Below, in pieces: positions 1-5,349 of a stretch of DNA of 5,349 nucleotides. The first letter of the stretch is position 1; every line of letters starts with the position of its first letter. Under the pieces are notes generated by a model. It did no database searches and was not told the origin of the DNA. It was given only the letters and a program-made list of their open reading frames with translations. Position numbers and translations under genes: made by a program. The DNA comes from Nitrospirota bacterium. GTDB taxonomy: Bacteria; Nitrospirota; Thermodesulfovibrionia; Thermodesulfovibrionales; SM23-35. The stretch covers positions 1 through 5,349 of the forward strand of contig JAOUJR010000137.1 of assembly GCA_029883145.1 (NCBI GenBank). Reading direction: 5' to 3'.

Positions 1-1536
1 TTCTCCGATCTTGAATTTGCTCCAAAAACTGGCTGGGAAGGTTCTGGTACAAAGGGTGCTGCAGTCACGATCTGGGGTAAAAATTTTGGTTCAACTCAAG
101 GCAGTAGTTATGTAACAGTCAATGGAGCAAGAATAACAGAATATGCTGAATGGGGAGCAACAGGCACCGCAAGTGGTATTGCAAGAGGCTTAGAAAGAAT
201 CACCTTTTGGCTTAACAATAATTGCCAAGATGGTAATGGAACAATTACGGTTACAGTTAATGGGGTTATTTCTAATGCCCTCCCTTTTACTGTGAGTCCT
301 GCAAAAATTTATTTTGTCTCAGTCTCAACTGGGAATAATAGTTGCAATGGTCTCTATGCAACCCCACAAGGCGGTAACTGTCCCTTCAGAGATATCAAGA
401 TGTTTAACCCTGGTCTCAATCCAAGCAGGGATAATGAATCCACAATAGTGTACGTCAGGGGAGGTACATATACAGAATTAGATGTTGACAGTGCCTTTGT
501 TGCTTTACGAGGTCCTTATGGAGCATCTAATAAAAGACATTCTCTTATCGCATATCCCGCAGAAATCCCTGCACTTAATGCAGCGAATGCTGGTAGAGGG
601 GTAATCTGGAATGCGAATTACTCTCCGTACGGGCGTAATAGCTATTTCACCTATAGCAAATTAAAAATAATTGGCGGTCCTGATGCTATCAACAGTTGGG
701 GAGATTATAATCGAGTCATTGGAAATCACTTTAAGGATATGCTTCAATCAGCATGGTCAGGCGTTGTGATGGTTGATAACTCCCAATATACAAAGGTTTA
801 TGGAAACTATTTTGACCACAATGGATATGACTCCTATAAGCATAATATCTATATCAAAACACACGCAAATTACATATCTGGCGATAAAAGTGCTGAATAT
901 ACCGATGTAGGGTGGAATGAATTTAATGATGCGTATGCAAGCGATACTCATGGAGGAGTTATTTTTGTTTCTAAAGCCAGTGATGCAAGCGGGAAGTATA
1001 CAAGATATATATGGATCCATGACAACTATTTTCATGATGGAAATATGGAGTTCATCTACACAGGTGACAATACTGATATCAGTGATATTTATATCTACAA
1101 CAACATCTTCCAGCATGGAACGTGCCCCAATGCAGGGATATTCTTAGCATGGCATACAAGGAGCGTATACGTCTACAATAATACGTTATATCAAATTGGT
1201 GCTTCCAATGCCCCTATGGTCGGAGTTACAGGTGCGACAACTGCGGTATTCAAGAACAACATTTTCTATTCCCGACCGGGCCAACAGTTTCTCAGTGTAG
1301 AAACATATCAGGGTGCAACATTTAGCTCAGATAGTGATTTGTATTATAATCCTGGCGGTTCAGCATCCGGTAATCCATTATTTGTTAACCCACAAATTTA
1401 TGATTTTCATCTACAATCTACCAGCCCGGCAATTAATGCCGGTACCTCAGCTGTGAGTTCAGTCGTAACTTATGATTATGAAGGTATTCCACGTCCTCAA
1501 GGCTTAAGCTATGATGTGGGAGCCTATGAATATTAA
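1..1536 (+). CDS. Exported IPT/TIG plus right-handed beta-helix protein, 5' end missing
   Basis: The frame is open from base 1 to the TAA at 1534-1536, giving 511 residues of a protein whose start lies left of the window. Window residues 1-98 look like an IPT/TIG immunoglobulin-like domain (AVTIWGKNFG at 21-30, YVTVNG at 37-42, TITVTVNG at 81-88, LPFTV at 94-98). Residues from about 100 form a right-handed parallel beta-helix. An entry motif IVYVRGGTY at 149-157 is followed by coils with Asn ladders: RVIGNHF 238-244, KVYGNYF 265-271, YIWIHDNYF 336-344, IYIYNNIF 363-370, VYVYNNTL 389-396, AVFKNNIF 415-422. The tail from 468 (DFHLQSTSPAINAG ... YDVGAYEY) matches the choice-of-anchor Q type found on exported proteins. 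GTG at 292 is an internal valine codon in the last IPT strand, not a start. Such helices often bind or cleave polysaccharides (lyases, C5-epimerases), but I can assign no catalytic residues. The fold call is firm and the function unknown. Confidence 0.85.
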   Translation, partial: FSDLEFAPKTGWEGSGTKGAAVTIWGKNFGSTQGSSYVTVNGARITEYAEWGATGTASGIARGLERITFWLNNNCQDGNGTITVTVNGVISNALPFTVSPAKIYFVSVSTGNNSCNGLYATPQGGNCPFRDIKMFNPGLNPSRDNESTIVYVRGGTYTELDVDSAFVALRGPYGASNKRHSLIAYPAEIPALNAANAGRGVIWNANYSPYGRNSYFTYSKLKIIGGPDAINSWGDYNRVIGNHFKDMLQSAWSGVVMVDNSQYTKVYGNYFDHNGYDSYKHNIYIKTHANYISGDKSAEYTDVGWNEFNDAYASDTHGGVIFVSKASDASGKYTRYIWIHDNYFHDGNMEFIYTGDNTDISDIYIYNNIFQHGTCPNAGIFLAWHTRSVYVYNNTLYQIGASNAPMVGVTGATTAVFKNNIFYSRPGQQFLSVETYQGATFSSDSDLYYNPGGSASGNPLFVNPQIYDFHLQSTSPAINAGTSAVSSVVTYDYEGIPRPQGLSYDVGAYEY

Positions 1537-1621
1537 AAATAAGGATTTAAGAGAACATTTGGATGAAGACATACCCAAGATACATTAATTTTTTATATCT
1601 CGTTACTTTTTAAATAAAACT

Positions 1622-1650
1622 TTGATTTCCTCAGATTCTATTGAGATAGT
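1622..1650 (+). promoter_or_regulatory. Weak sigma-70-like promoter candidate before the second beta-helix gene
   Basis: In the 151-bp gap 1537-1687, TTGATT (1622-1627) and GATAGT (1645-1650) are 17 bases apart. Each matches four of the six bases of its consensus (TTGACA and TATAAT). The region is AT-rich, so chance matches are likely. The gap is the longest in the window and is where a separate promoter would be expected. I see nothing else in the gap apart from the ribosome binding site, and no convincing terminator hairpin. Confidence 0.17.
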
Positions 1651-1676
1651 TTAGTTATAAGTATGCGAAATAGATG

Positions 1677-1683
1677 AGAGGGA
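1677..1683 (+). promoter_or_regulatory. Ribosome binding site of the second beta-helix gene
   Basis: AGAGGGA lies four bases before the ATG at 1688, with the GAGG core at 1678-1681 six bases before it. It is the only purine-rich Shine-Dalgarno-like motif at a fitting distance, and it supports the ATG that begins the Lys/Arg-rich signal sequence. Confidence 0.6.
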
Positions 1684-1687
1684 TAAG

Positions 1688-3010
1688 ATGAAAAAGAAAA
1701 ATAGAAATAGAATAAGTAAAAATAAATTATGTTATTTTTTTGCATTATTAGCGTTTATATGCTTTGTTTTTTTGTTATTTAATTACGGAAGTAAAGCGAG
1801 TAGTAGTAATGGTGGAAGTAGCAATGGAAAAACTTACTATGTGGCTACAAATGGCTCTGACAGCAATAATGGTTCAATAGGCAGTCCCTGGGCAACTGTC
1901 CAATATGCTGGCAGAACAGCACGGCCAGGGGATACTATCCTCGTAAGAGGTGGTACATACAACGAGGGCGAAATCTGGCTTCGGGCTGACTATGGTCATT
2001 GTGGAACTCCGGGGAGACTGTTAACAATAAAGGCATACCCGGATGAGACACCTCTTTTTATCAACGGCAACAGGCCTTTCATTGTTGAATGCAACCATAT
2101 TCGCGTTGAGGGACTTCATTTTCGTAATGGAAAAGACGTGAGCATCCGGGGATTAAATAGAACTACTATTCAGATTGTGAATAATACTTTCATGGGATCT
2201 GGATATGCCTGGGATGCTATTGGAACAAATGGCAATAATATTCTTCTGGAAGGAAATGTCTGTGACATAAGCGGGAACACCGTTGGAACTCAGGGTCACT
2301 GTTATTATATCGCACATGGAACTAATATAATTGTCCGGAATAATGTTGCTAAAGGCATGACCGGTTATGGCATCCATGTCTTTGACCAGAGGAGAAGCGA
2401 AGACCCTTCAGGATTCGAGCGTCTGATAAAAGATGTCATCATCGAAGGGAATATCGTCTCAAATTCACAGCAGAGGGCGGGCATTATCCTTGCGGCATAT
2501 GACCACGCAAGGATAGAGAACGTTATGATCCGCAATAATATTGTCTTTAATAATGCTGCCAGTGGAATATATGTGCCTGGCATAGCCAGTAATGTAAAAG
2601 TTTATAACAATACGGTATACGGTAATAAAGGAGGTGCAGCTTTCTTTACGACGGGGACTAAAAGAGAAATGAGCGTTCTCACGATACAAAATAACATATT
2701 TGATATCACTGGAATTTCCGGACTTTGGGGTTTTTCACACCATGTAGTAAATCAACATGGTAATCCTACTGTAAGTCTTAAGAATAACCTCTACTGGCCG
2801 AAGCCTCCGAAGCTCTATAATATTTCTGATTCTTCTTCCAGGACTGGGAAACCCCTCTTTATAAATCCAGGTTCGCAGGATTTTCACCTCCAATCTGGTT
2901 CAGCAGCGATTGATAAAGGATTAGCTTTGACAGACGTACCCAATGATAAGGATGGAATAAGAAGACCAGTTGGTTCAGCATATGATATCGGAGCCTATGA
3001 ATTCCATTGA
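1688..3010 (+). CDS. Exported right-handed beta-helix protein with choice-of-anchor Q tail
   Basis: This is a complete protein of 440 residues. It starts with a basic stretch (1-13, MKKKNRNRISKNK) and a hydrophobic segment at about 14-32, so it is exported. SKA at 35-37 could be a signal peptidase I site; otherwise the segment acts as a membrane anchor. A Ser/Asn/Gly linker follows (38-47). Residues 49-91 carry the DUF1565-like entry pattern (YYVATNGSDSNNGS, PGDTILVRGGTY). Helix coils with Asn ladders follow: IQIVNNTF 161-168, IIVRNNVA 214-221, VIIEGNIV 250-257, VMIRNNIV 279-286, VKVYNNTV 303-310, LTIQNNIF 331-338, VSLKNNLY 362-369. The end (DFHLQSGSAAIDKG 398-411, RRPVG, YDIGAYEFH) is the choice-of-anchor Q tail, shared with the upstream gene. 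It probably acts on or binds extracellular polysaccharide, judging from the fold and its glycosyltransferase neighbour. No lyase or epimerase active site could be identified, so it could also be a structural surface protein. Confidence 0.88.
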   Translation: MKKKNRNRISKNKLCYFFALLAFICFVFLLFNYGSKASSSNGGSSNGKTYYVATNGSDSNNGSIGSPWATVQYAGRTARPGDTILVRGGTYNEGEIWLRADYGHCGTPGRLLTIKAYPDETPLFINGNRPFIVECNHIRVEGLHFRNGKDVSIRGLNRTTIQIVNNTFMGSGYAWDAIGTNGNNILLEGNVCDISGNTVGTQGHCYYIAHGTNIIVRNNVAKGMTGYGIHVFDQRRSEDPSGFERLIKDVIIEGNIVSNSQQRAGIILAAYDHARIENVMIRNNIVFNNAASGIYVPGIASNVKVYNNTVYGNKGGAAFFTTGTKREMSVLTIQNNIFDITGISGLWGFSHHVVNQHGNPTVSLKNNLYWPKPPKLYNISDSSSRTGKPLFINPGSQDFHLQSGSAAIDKGLALTDVPNDKDGIRRPVGSAYDIGAYEFH

Positions 3011-3058
3011 TCCTTACTAAATATAAAAAGAGATTAATAAATTTTTTGCATTTGCAGT

Positions 3059-4084
3059 ATGGATAACGAGAAGACGAAAGTTTCTGTATTAATTCCCTGT
3101 CGGAATGAGGCGAAATATATAGAGAGCTTTGTTCAAAATATCTACAACTTTGAATCTCCCGATGGAGGATTCGAGGTAATTGTAATTGACGGCATGAGTG
3201 ATGACGGAACTCGTGATACACTTCACAGATTAAAAGAGCAATATAGTGACCTTGTTATTGTCGACAATCCTAAAAAAACTGTTCCCCATGCCATGAATTT
3301 AGGGATTCAATTAGCACGAGGCGAGTACATCATTCGTACAGATGTAAGATGCATCCATCCGAAAAGTTATCTGAATGATTTAGTTAAGTTGAGTGAAAGG
3401 ACAGGGGCTGATAATGTGGGAGGAGTGCTTGTTCCTATAATAGGAGCTGCCTATATTGAGAAAAGTATAGCCCTTGCCTATAAAAGTCCTATAGCAATGG
3501 GCGGTGCATTACGGGAACGGAGCAATTTTGTCGGTGAGACAGATACAGTATATGGAGGTTGCTTCAAGCGGGAACGTCTTTTAGAGGCCGGAATGTATGA
3601 TGAAGAAATGGTGAGGAATCAAGATGACGAATTATCATTTCGATTAAGAAAAACAGGAGGGAAGATAATTCAAGACAGCAATATTAAAGTACGATACTAT
3701 CCAAGAAAATATTACAAGCACGTGTTTAAACAATTTATGCAATATGGATATTGGAAAGTTGCAGTTATAAAGAAACATCCTCAGCAGGCCTCTGTACGAC
3801 ATTTTCTCCCAGCACTTCTCGTTTTAGGCTTCGTAGCCTTCATTATTGTAGCCCTTTTTTGTAGATACGCCCTCTATGGATTATTCCTTTATTCTTTAAG
3901 CTACTTTCTTCCTGTTAGCCTTGAATCTTTCAGACTCGCTTATAAAGCTGATATTAAACTTTGGCCGGGGGTGATTACTGCAATCTCTCTTATTCATATA
4001 GGTTTCGGAATAGGATTTATACTTCATATAGTGTGCAGATTGTTTAACATAAAACCTACGTTTTTTGAAGCATTGAGTCGATAA
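3059..4084 (+). CDS. ExoA-like family 2 glycosyltransferase, membrane-associated
   Basis: This 341-residue protein has a GT-A (GT2) domain and C-terminal membrane segments. Visible motifs are VSVLIPCRNE at 8-17, the nucleotide-binding VIDGMSDDGT at 42-51, IIRTDVR at 91-97 in the DXD position (D95), GADNVGG at 116-122, DTVYGGCFKRE at 162-172, RNQDDELSFRLRKTG at 186-200 (likely catalytic base D189) and QYGYWK at 228-233. This order matches the succinoglycan ExoA subfamily. Hydrophobic segments at about 249-268, 270-286 and 304-326 place it at the inner membrane, where such enzymes extend a lipid-linked glycan. The donor and acceptor sugars cannot be read from the sequence. The second DXD position is Arg (TDVR), where I recall His in ExoA. 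ATG 3059 is the first start after an in-frame stop at 3038-3040 and has no good Shine-Dalgarno motif. The gene lies 48 bp after the beta-helix gene and 6 bp before the aminotransferase, which suggests one transcript. Confidence 0.92.
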   Translation: MDNEKTKVSVLIPCRNEAKYIESFVQNIYNFESPDGGFEVIVIDGMSDDGTRDTLHRLKEQYSDLVIVDNPKKTVPHAMNLGIQLARGEYIIRTDVRCIHPKSYLNDLVKLSERTGADNVGGVLVPIIGAAYIEKSIALAYKSPIAMGGALRERSNFVGETDTVYGGCFKRERLLEAGMYDEEMVRNQDDELSFRLRKTGGKIIQDSNIKVRYYPRKYYKHVFKQFMQYGYWKVAVIKKHPQQASVRHFLPALLVLGFVAFIIVALFCRYALYGLFLYSLSYFLPVSLESFRLAYKADIKLWPGVITAISLIHIGFGIGFILHIVCRLFNIKPTFFEALSR

Positions 4085-4090
4085 GGAAAA

Positions 4091-5272
4091 ATGCCCTTAA
4101 AAAAATTCATTCCTTTTTCGTTGCCCCTGATTGAAAAGGAAGAAATAGAAGAAATTCTTGATACACTTAACTCTTGCTGGATTACAACAGGTCCTAAGGT
4201 TAAAAAATTTGAGGATGCTTTTGCACGCTATATAGGTTCTAAACACGCTGTTGCTGTCAATTCTTGTACCGCAGCACTCCATTTAGCATTGGATGCCATA
4301 GGTATCAAGAAGGGTGATGAGGTTATTACTTCACCCATGACCTTTGCATCTTCTGCTGAAGTTATTCGCTACTTTAGCGCAACACATGTGTTGGTTGATA
4401 TTGTCAAAAAAAGAAGACACAAAGTTGAGAATCGAAGAAAATTGAAAGCAATAATTCCTGTGCACTATGCAGGGTATCCATGTGAAATGGATTCTATTAT
4501 GCAAATTGCGAGGAACTACGATCTTAAAGTTATCGAAGATGCAGCTCACGCTTTTCCAACCTTTTATAAAGGAAAAATCATAGGCACAATAGGTGATATT
4601 ACCTGCTTCAGTTTTTATGCCACGAAGAATATCACCACCGGAGAAGGCGGAATGATCACCACAGAGAATGGCACATGGGCGGAGAGAATGCAGATTATGA
4701 GTCTTCACGGTATTAGTAAGGATGCATGGAAGAGATATACCTCAGCAGGAAACTGGTACTATGAGATAATCGCACCTGGTTATAAATACAACCTTACCGA
4801 CATTGCAGCTGCTTTAGGCATAGCTCAGCTTAAAAAGGCTGATAAATTATGGCAAAGAAGAACTGAAATAGCAATGATGTATAACAAAGCCTTCAAAGAT
4901 TTACCAGAAATCGAAACTCCTAACTCCTTACTTTATTCTCCTTACACCTTACACCTTACACATGACTCACAAACAAGACATAGCTGGCATTTATATGTAA
5001 TCAAATTAAACTGTGAATATCTTTCTATAGATAGAGAACAATTTATTGAGGAACTTAGGGCAAGAGGAATCGGTACATCGGTACATTTTATTCCTCTCCA
5101 CATTCATCCTTATTATCGTAGAACTTATAAGTACAGACCTGAAGACTTTCCGGTATCCTATGAAACGTATAAAAAAATTGTTTCGCTTCCCATATATCCA
5201 AAAATGACAGATAATGATGTGGAAAGGGTAATAGAGGCGGTGACAGACGTAATAGCTAAGAATAGACGATAA
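4091..5272 (+). CDS. DegT/DnrJ/EryC1/StrS sugar aminotransferase, ArnB-like
   Basis: This 393-residue, fold-type I PLP enzyme transfers an amino group, usually from glutamate, to a keto sugar nucleotide and so makes an amino sugar for surface glycans. Family signatures are SCWITTGPKVKKFE at 28-41, NSCTAALHLAL at 57-67 (phosphate binding), VIEDAAHAF at 147-155 (D150 binds the PLP ring nitrogen), FSFYATKNITTGEGG at 173-187 (K179 is the Schiff-base lysine), PGYKYNLTDI at 229-238 and RHSWHLYVI at 296-304. From memory, E. coli ArnB is close across these motifs, which suggests a C4 aminotransferase, though the exact substrate is unknown. Two stretches depart from the family. Residues 105-118, between VDI and KAIIPVHYAG, are a basic segment about six residues shorter than in ArnB. 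Residues about 278-295, before RHSWHLY, are about 12 longer and overlap a 7-base repeat. The core motifs are intact, so it is probably active. AAGGA at 4083-4087 overlaps the preceding stop codon, which suggests translational coupling to the glycosyltransferase. Confidence 0.94.
   Translation: MPLKKFIPFSLPLIEKEEIEEILDTLNSCWITTGPKVKKFEDAFARYIGSKHAVAVNSCTAALHLALDAIGIKKGDEVITSPMTFASSAEVIRYFSATHVLVDIVKKRRHKVENRRKLKAIIPVHYAGYPCEMDSIMQIARNYDLKVIEDAAHAFPTFYKGKIIGTIGDITCFSFYATKNITTGEGGMITTENGTWAERMQIMSLHGISKDAWKRYTSAGNWYYEIIAPGYKYNLTDIAAALGIAQLKKADKLWQRRTEIAMMYNKAFKDLPEIETPNSLLYSPYTLHLTHDSQTRHSWHLYVIKLNCEYLSIDREQFIEELRARGIGTSVHFIPLHIHPYYRRTYKYRPEDFPVSYETYKKIVSLPIYPKMTDNDVERVIEAVTDVIAKNRR
4403..4444 (+). 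repeat. Possible degenerate A-rich heptamer patch inside the aminotransferase gene
   Basis: This purine-rich stretch spans 42 bases (six heptamers, 14 codons). GTCAAAA at 4403, GTTGAGA at 4424 and ATCGAAG at 4431 sit in the same 7-base phase and resemble one GTYRAAA-like unit. The intervening units match poorly. It encodes a basic, Lys/Arg-rich segment (residues 105-118) that does not look like the usual family sequence at this site. It could equally be a low-complexity loop with no repeat origin. Confidence 0.25.
4924..4965 (+). repeat. Heptamer repeat array CNCCTTA inside the aminotransferase gene
   Basis: Six consecutive 7-base units fill 42 bases. Units 1 and 3 are CTCCTTA, units 4 and 5 are CACCTTA, and units 2 (CTTTATT) and 6 (CACATGA) are degenerate. 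The central run (4938-4961) is clear by eye. The length equals 14 codons, so the reading frame is kept. The encoded residues lie in the variable loop just before RHSWHLYVI, where the protein seems longer than its relatives. Confidence 0.7.
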
Positions 5273-5276
5273 CAGA

Positions 5277-5311
5277 GTTCAATGTCCGACGTCCTAAGTC
5301 CCATGTCCGAA
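5277..5311 (+). repeat. Intergenic heptamer repeat array GTCCNNN
   Basis: Five 7-base units follow each other without gaps. The first is GTTCAAT. The next four share GTCC and differ in the last three bases (GAC, TAA, CAT, GAA). The array starts four bases after the aminotransferase stop codon and ends six bases before the AGGAGGT of the next gene, so it fills most of the 59-bp gap. I see no hairpin that would make it a terminator. Confidence 0.75.
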
Positions 5312-5317
5312 AAGAAT

Positions 5318-5324
5318 AGGAGGT
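5318..5324 (+). promoter_or_regulatory. Strong ribosome binding site selecting a TTG start
   Basis: AGGAGGT is the full Shine-Dalgarno consensus and lies seven bases before TTG at 5332. It is the strongest such site in the window, and it identifies the TTG as the start although no ATG is near. Confidence 0.8.
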
Positions 5325-5331
5325 TATAAGC

Positions 5332-5349
5332 TTGAAGATAGAAAAATTT
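5332..5349 (+). CDS. Start of an unidentified gene, 3' end beyond the window
   Basis: Six codons are visible, reading (M)KIEKF from a TTG start that is well placed behind AGGAGGT at 5318-5324. The frame is open to the window edge. Six residues are too few to name a family. Its place directly after a sugar aminotransferase suggests another sugar-nucleotide or glycan gene of the same operon, but that is inference only. The start call depends on the ribosome binding site. Confidence 0.6.

Noticed and set aside
292..294. GTG as the start codon of the first beta-helix gene
   Set aside because: The same frame is open back to base 1 and encodes an IPT/TIG domain. The codon is the valine of its last strand, and no ribosome binding site precedes it.
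757..1116. Minus-strand open frame of 119 codons
   Set aside because: It lies wholly inside the well-supported beta-helix gene, has no recognisable domain, and looks like a shadow of Asn/Ile/Tyr-rich codons.
1581..1600. Rho-independent terminator after the first gene
   Set aside because: There is a run of six T (1589-1594) but no GC-rich inverted repeat just before it.
1537..1687. Insertion sequence or mobile-element remnant in the longest gap
   Set aside because: No terminal inverted repeats, target duplications or transposase fragments are visible; the gap is plain AT-rich sequence.
2859..3221. Minus-strand open frame of 120 codons across the gap between two genes
   Set aside because: It overlaps the conserved tail of one gene and the GT2 nucleotide-binding region of the next, and its product shows no family pattern.
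4331..4708. Minus-strand open frame of 125 codons
   Set aside because: It is opposite the catalytic core of the aminotransferase and has no domain signature.
5277..5311. CRISPR array or repeat-spacer structure
   Set aside because: The unit is only seven bases, with no 20-40-base spacers and no cas genes in the window.

Overview
The window looks like part of an exopolysaccharide or surface-glycan cluster on the plus strand of an AT-rich bacterial chromosome (roughly 40% GC by eye). It holds four substantial genes in a row and the first codons of a fifth. Genes of these families are typical of environmental bacteria with large polysaccharide loci. The sequence alone does not fix the taxon. An uncultured Gram-negative-type lineage is a guess, based on exported beta-helix proteins with a choice-of-anchor Q tail and on short heptamer repeats.

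Layout: (1) positions 1-1536 are the 3' part of a gene for an exported protein with an IPT/TIG immunoglobulin-like domain followed by a right-handed parallel beta-helix. The frame is open from the first base, so the start lies to the left of the window. (2) After a 151-bp AT-rich gap, 1688-3010 encodes a second beta-helix protein with its own signal peptide or anchor and a Ser/Asn/Gly linker. Both proteins end in the same kind of tail (DFHLQS...AI..G ... RP.G..YD.GAYE). (3) 3059-4084 encodes a membrane-associated family 2 glycosyltransferase of the succinoglycan ExoA type. (4) 4091-5272, six bases further on, encodes a PLP-dependent sugar aminotransferase of the DegT/DnrJ/EryC1/StrS family that resembles ArnB. 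(5) From 5332 a further gene begins at a TTG codon behind a full AGGAGGT ribosome binding site and runs off the right edge.

Likely joint role (inference): the aminotransferase makes a 4-amino sugar nucleotide, the glycosyltransferase adds a sugar to a lipid-linked glycan at the inner membrane, and the two exported beta-helix proteins bind, trim or epimerise the product outside the cytoplasm. No catalytic residues could be assigned in the beta-helix proteins, so their enzymatic role is open.

The least expected signal is a set of 7-base tandem repeats. A clear GTCCNNN array (5277-5311) sits between the aminotransferase stop and the next ribosome binding site. A CNCCTTA array (4924-4965) lies inside the aminotransferase gene, where it spans exactly 42 bases (14 codons) and coincides with an apparent insertion in the protein. 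A third, much weaker A-rich patch of 42 bases (4403-4444) coincides with another non-conserved stretch of the same protein. I see no complete new defence or mobile system here. The heptamer repeats and the paired beta-helix genes are the items most worth following.
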